From the NCBI GenBank assembly GCA_964400725.1, contig CAYNVS010000046.1:1-21484 (forward strand): 21,484 nt of DNA. Direction: 5' to 3'. Below, in pieces: positions 15,266-21,484 of this stretch. Both the position numbers and the translations under genes were made by a program. The notes beneath the pieces were generated by a model. That model had not been told where the DNA came from. It did no database searches and worked only from the letters and a program-made list of their open reading frames with translations. Source of the stretch: CAYNVS01 sp964400725 (GTDB lineage Bacteria; Myxococcota_A; SURF-8; CAYNVS01). Each line of letters opens with the position of its first letter. Positions within the stretch are counted from its first letter, which is position 1.

Positions 15266-16249
15266 TTAATTCTTAAACTCAATCCAAGGGGACAACGCCG
15301 CAAGCGTTTTATTCGCAGCGTCGAGCTCGGCGCCGACTCCGAGCGGAACGGGGAAGTTAATTTTTCCGTGCCCGACAGACAATCCCGATAAAATCGGCGC
15401 GCCTTTAGGCAAAAAATCCGCGGCAAGCCGCTCTATGTGCTCGCTTAGCTCGTCTTGGTTTACGTCCTTCGGCGCGGAGAATTCGCCTAAAATGGCTCCG
15501 GCTACGCCTTCCAGCGCCCCGCCGTCCCGCAGCTGCGCCAACATCCGATAAGTTCGGTACGGGTATTCGTCAACGTCTTCAAGCAGTAAAATCGCGCCGT
15601 TTAAGGAAGGCATGAAAGGCGTTCCGACAAGCGAGGAAAGGACGGCGAGATTGCCTCCGGCGATGACGCCGCGAGCCTTGCCTTTGCGCACCGTACGCAG
15701 CGAGCTCCCTATGTTAAGCGGTTCTCCGACCTTGCTTCCCTGCATATAACAAAATAATTCTTTCTTTACATCCTCGTCCGCATCCGTGAAACGGTTTAGG
15801 TTTGGGGCGTGAAGGGACGGAGCGGCTTTGCGCGAAAGCAGCCATGCGTGAACGGCCGTCGCGTCTGAAAAGCCGACGAACAGCGCCGCCGCTTTTCTGT
15901 TATTATTAAGCGATTGGTCAAGCGTTCGCAGCATGGCGCCTGCGCCTACGCCGCCGCGCGCGCACCACGCGACCGACGCTCCGCCTCCAAAAAGCGCCTT
16001 TGCGACAGAAGCCGCTCGCAGCTTGTCGCTTACGGCCAAGTAGTCGTAATCTTCCCCGGTTTTTTCGCGTGCGCCTTTGTATAGCTCGGCTTTTGATCCG
16101 GCCATCTTAAAGCCTTTTTCGGCGAGATATTCGATTGATGCGTCTAGGCGGGCTTTTTCATACGGACCGCTGCATAGCGCCGCTCGGTAAACGCGCGCGA
16201 GTTTGCGGTCGGCTAAAATGGGTCTTAACGGCTTTAATAGTTTATTCAT
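15266..16249 (-). CDS. ldcA: LD-carboxypeptidase (peptidase family S66, LdcA-like)
   Basis: LdcA removes the terminal D-Ala from recovered muropeptide tetrapeptides. The catalytic triad of family S66 is visible: S128 in VGFSDATAVHAW, E224 in LLLEDVDEYPYRTYRML, and H294 in LSVGHGKINFPVPLG. The family motif CARGGVGA is at 96-103. I start at the ATG at 16249 (327 residues). The longer frame opens with a TTG at 16309, has no ribosome-binding site, adds 20 residues unlike the family and would place the start upstream of a good promoter. No Shine-Dalgarno precedes the ATG at 16249; the promoter implies a leaderless message. There is no signal peptide, which fits the cytoplasmic recycling enzyme. 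The serine hydrolase gene follows by 14 bases. Confidence 0.9.
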   Translation of the reverse strand: MNKLLKPLRPILADRKLARVYRAALCSGPYEKARLDASIEYLAEKGFKMAGSKAELYKGAREKTGEDYDYLAVSDKLRAASVAKALFGGGASVAWCARGGVGAGAMLRTLDQSLNNNRKAAALFVGFSDATAVHAWLLSRKAAPSLHAPNLNRFTDADEDVKKELFCYMQGSKVGEPLNIGSSLRTVRKGKARGVIAGGNLAVLSSLVGTPFMPSLNGAILLLEDVDEYPYRTYRMLAQLRDGGALEGVAGAILGEFSAPKDVNQDELSEHIERLAADFLPKGAPILSGLSVGHGKINFPVPLGVGAELDAANKTLAALSPWIEFKN

Positions 16250-16255
16250 AACCGA

Positions 16256-16285
16256 TTTATACAACACAACGAGGCTGATTTTCAA
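16256..16285 (-). promoter_or_regulatory. promoter of ldcA, apparently giving a leaderless message
   Basis: On the minus strand there is TTGAAA (16285-16280), an 18-base spacer and TATAAA (16261-16256). Only six bases separate the -10 hexamer from the ATG at 16249, so transcription would start at or next to the start codon. Confidence 0.6.
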
Positions 16286-16375
16286 ATTATCCGCAGCAAA
16301 ATTAATCAAGGGGCGGCAGGGGCGGAGGAGACTCTAAAAGAGAGGTAAAAAATTCGTAAAACGGCGCGCCTTCGC

Positions 16376-16402
16376 TTGACTGATTTACATTATTCATATA
16401 GT
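16376..16402 (+). promoter_or_regulatory. candidate promoter of the lysS-lolC-lolD-bamA cluster
   Basis: TTGACT (16376-16381, five of six) and TATAGT (16397-16402, five of six) are separated by 15 bases, shorter than the optimum. Transcription would start near 16409, giving a leader of about 70 bases. The leader is AT-rich; I see no T-box, riboswitch or attenuator in it. The promoter is divergent from that of ldcA. Confidence 0.5.
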
Positions 16403-16478
16403 CTTCTAACCGTTTTATTTTTTAATAAGACTTAAAGTAATTATTTGAACTTCTACCCCTACACAAGGAGAGGAGAAC

Positions 16479-18002
16479 ATGGCCGACATCGAAAGCGCGA
16501 GAAGGGAAAAACTTAAGTTTTGGCGTTCGATTGGAATCAACCCGTTCGACAACACTTTCAGGGTTACGCACACCAGCGCGAATCTTAGAAAACGCTTTGA
16601 CGGCAAAACCGCGGAAGAATTGAAGGAAATAGACGAAGAATTCTCAGTCGCCGGAAGAATTATCCTTATGCGCGTTATAGGCAAACTTATGTTCCTCAAG
16701 CTGCGCGACCGCGGCGGCGACATTCAGGTCGCGCTCGAAAAATCGACGCTCGGAGACGAGCAGTTCGGGCTCGCAAAAAAGCTGGAAGTCGGCGATATTA
16801 TCGGCGCGAAAGGGACGATTATGCGCACGCATACCGGAGAGCTTACGGTCGGCGCGAAGACTTTCAAGCTGCTGACTAAAAACCTCATTCCGCTGCCGGA
16901 AAAATATCACGGATTGCGCGACGTCGAACTGCGCTATCGTCAGCGTTACGTCGATTTAGCCGTCAACCCAAACGTTCAGGAAATATTCCGCAAGCGCGCG
17001 GCGGTCGTTAAGTATATACGCAATTTCCTTGAGGAAAGAGACTTCCTTGAAGTCGAAACGCCGATGATGCAGCCAATCGCGGGAGGCGCCAACGCAAGGC
17101 CGTTCATAACTCATCATAACGCTCTTAATATGGAGCTTTACCTGCGCATCGCTCCAGAGCTTTACCTCAAAAGGCTGCTTGTCGGAGGTTTGGAGCGCGT
17201 TTACGAGATTAACCGCAACTTCCGCAACGAGGGCATCGACACGCACCACAACCCGGAATTTACAATGCTTGAATTCTACTGGGCGTACGCGCGCTACGAC
17301 GACCTCATTCTTCTAACCGAAGAGCTTATAAGCGGCCTCGTTAAGCAAATTACGGGCGACTATAAAATCAAATTCGGCGATATGGACATCGACTTTACGC
17401 CGCCGTGGCGCAAACTTTCTATTCGCGACGCGGTGGTGGAATTCGGCAAGGCGCGGGGCATTACCGCCGACGACCTGAAAGACCGCGAAAGCATGGCCAA
17501 CGCCGTTCACCGCTTGGGCAACGAAGTTGACGCGCACGCGGGAGAAGGAAAACTGCTGATGGAACTTTACGAGCTTCTCGCCGAAGGAAATCTCGTCAAC
17601 CCGACGTTCATCATTGAGCATCCGGCGGAAATAAGCCCATTATCGCGCCGCAACGACGAGCGCCCCGATATAGTCGATAGATTCGAGCTTATAGTCGGCG
17701 GTATGGAAATCGCCAACGCTTTCAGCGAGTTAAACGACCCGGACGATCAGGCAGAACGCTTCCGCGCGCAGCTTGAGGCCAAAGCCGCGGGCGACGAAGA
17801 AGCTCACGAGATGGACGAGGATTATATCCGCGCCCTGTCATATGGAATGCCGCCAGCCGCAGGCGAAGGCATCGGCATCGACAGGCTCGCGATGCTGGTA
17901 ACATCCTCGACTAGCATTCGAGAAGTAATTTTATTCCCGCTTCTCAAACAAGAGGAAGGGAAAGGCGACTGGAGTTCGGAAGCCGAAGAGCCGAAAAAAT
18001 AA
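16479..18002 (+). CDS. lysS: lysyl-tRNA synthetase, class II
   Basis: LysS charges tRNA-Lys in the cytoplasm. The 507 residues match the usual length of about 500. The anticodon-binding OB domain covers roughly 50-145. Class II motif 1 lies near 180-200 (ETPMMQPIAGGANARPF), motif 2 near 245-265 (FRNEGIDTHHNPEFTMLE) and motif 3 near 460-475 (GEGIGIDRLAML). The start ATG has an excellent ribosome-binding site, AAGGAGAGGAG, just upstream. It is the first gene of a compact cluster with lolC/E, lolD and bamA, an order common in deltaproteobacterial genomes. The lysine-rich, acidic C-terminal tail after residue 490 is unremarkable. Confidence 0.97.
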   Translation: MADIESARREKLKFWRSIGINPFDNTFRVTHTSANLRKRFDGKTAEELKEIDEEFSVAGRIILMRVIGKLMFLKLRDRGGDIQVALEKSTLGDEQFGLAKKLEVGDIIGAKGTIMRTHTGELTVGAKTFKLLTKNLIPLPEKYHGLRDVELRYRQRYVDLAVNPNVQEIFRKRAAVVKYIRNFLEERDFLEVETPMMQPIAGGANARPFITHHNALNMELYLRIAPELYLKRLLVGGLERVYEINRNFRNEGIDTHHNPEFTMLEFYWAYARYDDLILLTEELISGLVKQITGDYKIKFGDMDIDFTPPWRKLSIRDAVVEFGKARGITADDLKDRESMANAVHRLGNEVDAHAGEGKLLMELYELLAEGNLVNPTFIIEHPAEISPLSRRNDERPDIVDRFELIVGGMEIANAFSELNDPDDQAERFRAQLEAKAAGDEEAHEMDEDYIRALSYGMPPAAGEGIGIDRLAMLVTSSTSIREVILFPLLKQEEGKGDWSSEAEEPKK

Positions 18003-18038
18003 TTTCACCGTCCGGCCTTCGCTTTAATTTTGCGGAAA

Positions 18039-19607
18039 ATGTCAAAAAAATTTTTGCAATTCGAGTCCTTTGTGGGGACGCGTTACCTCAAGGCTAGGCG
18101 CTCTAGTTCTTTTCTGTCAAAGATAACGCTCATATCTGTCGCGGGAGTAGCGGTAGGGGTATGGGCGCTAATCGTCGTTTTATCGGTAATGAGCGGTTTC
18201 GAGGAAGATTTGCGCGATAAAATAATCGGCTCGAACGCGCACGGCAACCTTGTGAAAATAATGGGGCCGTTCACTGAATACAACGATATGATTGATAAAA
18301 TCGTTAAAGCTACGCCGGAAGTGGAGGCGATGAGCCCGTTCATTCTGCGCGAAGTTATGATTACAAGCGAGAACAACGTAACCGGAGCCGTGCTTAAAGG
18401 AATAGACGTCGATTCGAGCCGCAAAGTAAACGATTTGCAGAAGTATCTCGACGCCAATCTTTGCTTTCCTAACTGCGGCAAGGTTAAAGGTGAAGTCCCG
18501 AAAAGCAAGGCGCTGCAATACCTAAAAGACGAAAAACTATTATTCGACGAAACGCGCCCGCCTGACCTATTCAATATCGGGCCTCCTAAAAAGAAACCGC
18601 CTCAACCGCCGGAAAAAGAAATCGAAACCGCGGAGGAAGAGCTGAAGATAAAGAAGGAAAACTCGGCCAAGGAAGAGCTGAAAGAGGCCGAGGCAAGAGC
18701 GTTCGAAGCAAAAAAGAAAATAGACGCTCTCGCCGCCAAGCTGGATAAACCATCGGACGACGTTCCGGCGTATAAAAAAGTTGTAAAAAGAGTTAAAGAT
18801 GAAGTCCTGCCCGGCATCCTCATCGGGCATGAAATGGCAAAATTTCTTTCGGCCTTTACCGGCGACGTGATTAACGTAGTCGATCCAATCGGCGGCGGCA
18901 TGGGGCCGACGGGGCCTCTTCCCAGCAAACAGGCGTACCGCGTGGCGGGAATCTTCTATTCGGGCATGTTCGAGTACGACATGAAGTTCGCATACGCGAC
19001 GCTGGAGAGCGTGCAAAAGTTATCCGACAGCGGGTCGTCAATTACTGCGGTCGAATACAGGCTGAAGCGGAATAAAATTAACGACAGTCATATTATCGCC
19101 GATAAAATCGAAAAGTTGGTAGGCCGCTTTCCGTTCGAAGCGCGCGACTGGAAAGACATGAACCGCAGCCTGCTGGCGGCGCTCAAGATGGAACGGTTGG
19201 CGATGTTTATTATTTTAATATTCATTACGCTGGTCGCGGCATTTAATATAGCAAGCACTCTTATTATGATGGTATTAGAAAAAGTTAAAGAGATTTCAAT
19301 ACTTAAATCAATGGGGGCGAGCGACGCCGCCGTAATGCGCATATTTATGCTTGACGGCATAATTATCGGCGTAATCGGTTTGGCGATAGGTTTGATTTTA
19401 GGCGTAGTTACATGCCTAATAATTTCGCAAATCGGCATACCGCTTGACCAAAGCGTTTACTACATGCCTACTCTGCCGGTTAAAATGGACTGGGAGCTTT
19501 TTATAATCGTTCCGGTATCGACGCTTTTTTTATGCTTTGTCGCGACGATATATCCCGCGCTGCGGGCGGCAAAACAGGCTCCGGTGGACGGGCTGCGCAA
19601 CGAGTGA
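18039..19607 (+). CDS. LolC/LolE-family lipoprotein-releasing permease with a large periplasmic insertion
   Basis: This is the membrane subunit of the Lol ABC transporter, which extracts lipoproteins from the inner membrane for transfer to the outer membrane. I use the ATG at 18039 instead of an in-frame TTG at 18030, giving 522 residues. Transmembrane segments lie at about 27-51, 386-410, 436-462 and 486-506, with the periplasmic domain between the first and second, as in LolC/E. FVGTRYLKARR near the N-terminus and ILKSMGAS (421-428) are family motifs; the latter is the coupling region for LolD. It is about 110-120 residues longer than E. coli LolC/E (399 and 414). The surplus lies around 165-255: a Pro/Lys-rich stretch, then a highly charged probable coiled coil (192-236). 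Only one permease gene is present, so the transporter may be a homodimer (LolF-like). Confidence 0.92.
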   Translation: MSKKFLQFESFVGTRYLKARRSSSFLSKITLISVAGVAVGVWALIVVLSVMSGFEEDLRDKIIGSNAHGNLVKIMGPFTEYNDMIDKIVKATPEVEAMSPFILREVMITSENNVTGAVLKGIDVDSSRKVNDLQKYLDANLCFPNCGKVKGEVPKSKALQYLKDEKLLFDETRPPDLFNIGPPKKKPPQPPEKEIETAEEELKIKKENSAKEELKEAEARAFEAKKKIDALAAKLDKPSDDVPAYKKVVKRVKDEVLPGILIGHEMAKFLSAFTGDVINVVDPIGGGMGPTGPLPSKQAYRVAGIFYSGMFEYDMKFAYATLESVQKLSDSGSSITAVEYRLKRNKINDSHIIADKIEKLVGRFPFEARDWKDMNRSLLAALKMERLAMFIILIFITLVAAFNIASTLIMMVLEKVKEISILKSMGASDAAVMRIFMLDGIIIGVIGLAIGLILGVVTCLIISQIGIPLDQSVYYMPTLPVKMDWELFIIVPVSTLFLCFVATIYPALRAAKQAPVDGLRNE

Positions 19608-19622
19608 TTGATTAGGTTGTTT

Positions 19623-20390
19623 ATGAGCGAAGAGCTTGAAAATAAAGTCGCGCACGGGGGAGAACCAACGTCGGTAAACGAGCCAAACGGCGTCAATTCG
19701 GCTTTAAAGCCTTTTGTGGAAATAAAAGATTTGGTTAAAAATTATTACCTGCTCGGCAAGGAAATAAAAGTCCTAAAAGGGCTTAACGCCGTTATTAATG
19801 CCGGAGAAATGATTTCAATCACAGGATTGTCTGGAGTAGGAAAATCCACTTTATTGCAGGTTTTAGGCACAATCGATAGACCGACTTCAGGCTCCGTGTT
19901 ATTTGAAGGAATGGATATTTTCAACTTTAACGACAAGCAGCTTGCGGCCTTCCGCAACAAAACCGTAGGCTTCGTTTTTCAGTTCCATCACTTGCTTCCC
20001 GATTTTTCCGCCCTTGAAAACGTAATGATGCCGGCTATTATAGCCGGATGGCAAAAAAAACACGCGGAAGAAACCGCCGTTGACGCGCTTGAAAAAGTAG
20101 GGCTGAGCCAAAGGTTATTGCACAACCCCGGCGAGCTTTCCGGCGGCGAACAGCAGCGCGTAGCGATTGCGCGGGCTTTGGTAATGAGGCCGAAAATTGT
20201 TCTCGCCGACGAGCCGACGGGAAACCTCGACGAAAAAACCGCGTCGGAACTGCACGAACTTCTATTCGCTTTAAATAAAGAGTATAAAATGACGCTCGTC
20301 ATCGTAACTCACAGCACGCGTTTGGCGTCGACGCTGCCGAGAAGATGGCGTATGGGCGACGGCGTAATAATTCAAGACGAATGCGATTGA
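19623..20390 (+). CDS. lolD: lipoprotein-releasing system ATP-binding protein LolD
   Basis: LolD powers the Lol transporter from the cytoplasmic side. ABC motifs are complete: Walker A GLSGVGKST (68-76), Q-loop Q120 followed by the LolD-typical HHLLPDFSALENVMMP (122-137), signature LSGGEQQR (172-179), Walker B VLADEPTGNLD (193-203) and H-loop H230. The ATG at 19623 is preferred over an upstream TTG at 19608 that directly abuts the lolC/E stop; an AGG lies about 6 bases before the ATG. An N-terminal extension of about 30 polar residues precedes the first ABC strand, which E. coli LolD lacks. The gene sits 15 bases after the permease gene and 19 before bamA. Confidence 0.95.
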   Translation: MSEELENKVAHGGEPTSVNEPNGVNSALKPFVEIKDLVKNYYLLGKEIKVLKGLNAVINAGEMISITGLSGVGKSTLLQVLGTIDRPTSGSVLFEGMDIFNFNDKQLAAFRNKTVGFVFQFHHLLPDFSALENVMMPAIIAGWQKKHAEETAVDALEKVGLSQRLLHNPGELSGGEQQRVAIARALVMRPKIVLADEPTGNLDEKTASELHELLFALNKEYKMTLVIVTHSTRLASTLPRRWRMGDGVIIQDECD

Positions 20391-20409
20391 CTTGATTTAT
20401 AGGATTAAA

Positions 20410-21484
20410 ATGCGGCAAAAAAACGACCGTTTGGAAATAAATTTTAAGAGCCTGCTTACGGCGGCGGTTATTGCGGCGGCTCTCTGCCTCGCGTTTCCCA
20501 GCGCCTTTGCGGAAGGTTCCGGCAAGCCCGACGAACTGACCGTTAAAGAGATAAAGATTGAAGGAAACAAACTGGTGGAAAAAGACGCCATACTGGAAGC
20601 TCTGCGAAAAGTAGGCGTTAAAGAGGAAGGCAAACTTAATTCGTCAATCGCCAAGGACGGCATTCAAAAACTTTATTCCGAATGGAAATTTCAAGACGTT
20701 TCGTTGTACGTCGAGCGCGAAGATTCCTGCGCCAAATGCGTAATTCTTACGGTAAAAATAAAAGAAGTTTACGTAATACATGAAGTCAAACTCAAAAAGG
20801 TTTACAACCGTTTTCTTTTAAACGCCGACTCGTCCTCCAATAAAGGGGTTCAAACCGTTTTGCAGGGGCTTGAACTTTCGTTCAAATCCGGCAAAAAAAC
20901 GCCTCTGCAAATAATCGAAGGCGCTCCCAGCGTTGAAGAAGAGACTGACGACGATATTACCAAATTGGCGGACGTTAAATCTAATCAGCCTATCGACCGC
21001 GAGAAACTGTCGCAGATATGCGAAAAGATTGACAATTATCACCGGCAAAAAGGCGCTCTTCGCGTTTTCACGACTTTTACTATAAGTCCGTCTAAAAGCA
21101 GCGATTTTCACGCCGACGTCGTATTCGTTTCTCACTTTCCAACCGAATCGACGAAAGTGTACGTTAAGGAAGTGGTGATTATCGGCAACGAAAAAGTGCC
21201 TGACAAAGAGCTGAAAAAAGAGTTCGTCCTCAGACCCGGAGACGCGTTCACTTGGCTGACCGACATGGGTATAATGCGGGAAAATTATCTCGAACACGAT
21301 ATGTACATCATCGAGAAATATTATCAGGACCACGGCTATCTTAAAGCCAAGGTCGAGAAGCCGCAGATTTACATTTCCGGCGACGAGCGCTTTATGACGA
21401 TAGTCTTTCGCGTTACGGAAGGCGATCGTTACAAATTAAACAACGTTTACTTTGCCGGCGATATGCTTTGCAAAGACGACTTCC
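20410..21484 (+). CDS. bamA: outer-membrane protein assembly factor BamA (partial, N-terminal POTRA region)
   Basis: I translated this frame to the right edge: 358 residues are visible and the C-terminal part is missing. A signal peptide with hydrophobic core 15-29 ends at AFA34. Successive POTRA modules follow: VKEIKIEGNKLVEKDAILEAL near 46-65, a segment around 107-130 ending POTRA1, another beginning KVYVKEVVIIGNEKVPDKEL near 245-265, and a third starting YKLNNVYFAGD near 342. BamA folds and inserts beta-barrel proteins into the outer membrane. AGGA lies about 6 bases before the ATG. A C107-A-K-C110 pair in POTRA1 and an acidic, low-complexity insertion around 155-200 between POTRA modules are unusual. 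The gene is the last visible member of the lysS cluster; its usual downstream partners (skp, lpxD, fabZ, lpxA) would lie outside the window. Confidence 0.92.
   Translation, partial: MRQKNDRLEINFKSLLTAAVIAAALCLAFPSAFAEGSGKPDELTVKEIKIEGNKLVEKDAILEALRKVGVKEEGKLNSSIAKDGIQKLYSEWKFQDVSLYVEREDSCAKCVILTVKIKEVYVIHEVKLKKVYNRFLLNADSSSNKGVQTVLQGLELSFKSGKKTPLQIIEGAPSVEEETDDDITKLADVKSNQPIDREKLSQICEKIDNYHRQKGALRVFTTFTISPSKSSDFHADVVFVSHFPTESTKVYVKEVVIIGNEKVPDKELKKEFVLRPGDAFTWLTDMGIMRENYLEHDMYIIEKYYQDHGYLKAKVEKPQIYISGDERFMTIVFRVTEGDRYKLNNVYFAGDMLCKDDF

Noticed and set aside
16250..16309. TTG-initiated N-terminal extension of the LD-carboxypeptidase
   Set aside because: It has no ribosome-binding site, lies over the promoter and its residues do not fit the family.
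16316..16340. GGGGCGG-type short repeats upstream of lysS
   Set aside because: Two imperfect copies of a short G-rich motif are within chance for this sequence and show no operator symmetry.

Overview
The window is typical Gram-negative chromosomal DNA. It has a complete outer-membrane logistics block (lysS, a LolC/E-type permease, lolD and bamA), periplasmic parvulin/SurA chaperones and several predicted lipoproteins. The order lysS-lolC/E-lolD-bamA, and mfd followed by parvulins, a SurA-like gene and pdxA, resembles deltaproteobacterial genomes in the broad sense (Desulfobacterota/Myxococcota). The acidic low-complexity linker after one lipobox and the concanavalin-like lipoprotein fit an uncultured Myxococcota-like lineage. 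This placement is inference from gene content, not a phylogeny. Base composition looks uniform, and I see no mobile element, integrase, CRISPR array or phage gene.

Layout. (1) 1-2784, minus strand: the N-terminal part of an FAD-binding oxidase (alkyl-DHAP-synthase/GlcD type) running off the left edge. Upstream of it is a 546-residue lipoprotein of unknown function with its own promoter and a clear intrinsic terminator. (2) 2841-3156: a divergent promoter region holding a solitary tRNA-Gly(CCC) with its own promoter, then a near-consensus promoter for the next gene. (3) 3157-5049, plus: an amidohydrolase-fold protein that has lost nearly all metal ligands, followed by a concanavalin-like lipoprotein. 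(4) 5098-12997, plus: mfd, a membrane-anchored parvulin, a second parvulin-like lipoprotein, a histidine-free SurA-like chaperone and pdxA, closed by a GNRA-loop terminator. (5) 13008-14129, plus: an ArsA/Get3-like ATPase starting only 10 bases after that terminator. (6) 14139-16249, minus: an LD-carboxypeptidase and a serine beta-lactamase-fold hydrolase, a probable peptidoglycan-recycling pair, convergent with the ATPase gene. (7) 16376-21484, plus: a promoter, then lysS, lolC/E, lolD and the N-terminal third to half of bamA, cut by the right edge.

How it fits together. The parvulin/SurA proteins would escort outer-membrane proteins to BamA. LolC/E and LolD would release lipoproteins, including those encoded here, from the inner membrane. 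LdcA and the serine hydrolase would trim recovered muropeptides. Mfd (transcription-coupled repair), PdxA (vitamin B6) and LysS are housekeeping.

I found no clear previously undescribed multi-gene system. The best leads are the probable amidohydrolase pseudoenzyme, the stepwise loss of parvulin histidines across three adjacent genes, substitutions at predicted substrate-binding positions of PdxA, a large charged insertion in LolC/E, a hairpin that covers the mfd ribosome-binding site, and an apparently leaderless ldcA-like gene.
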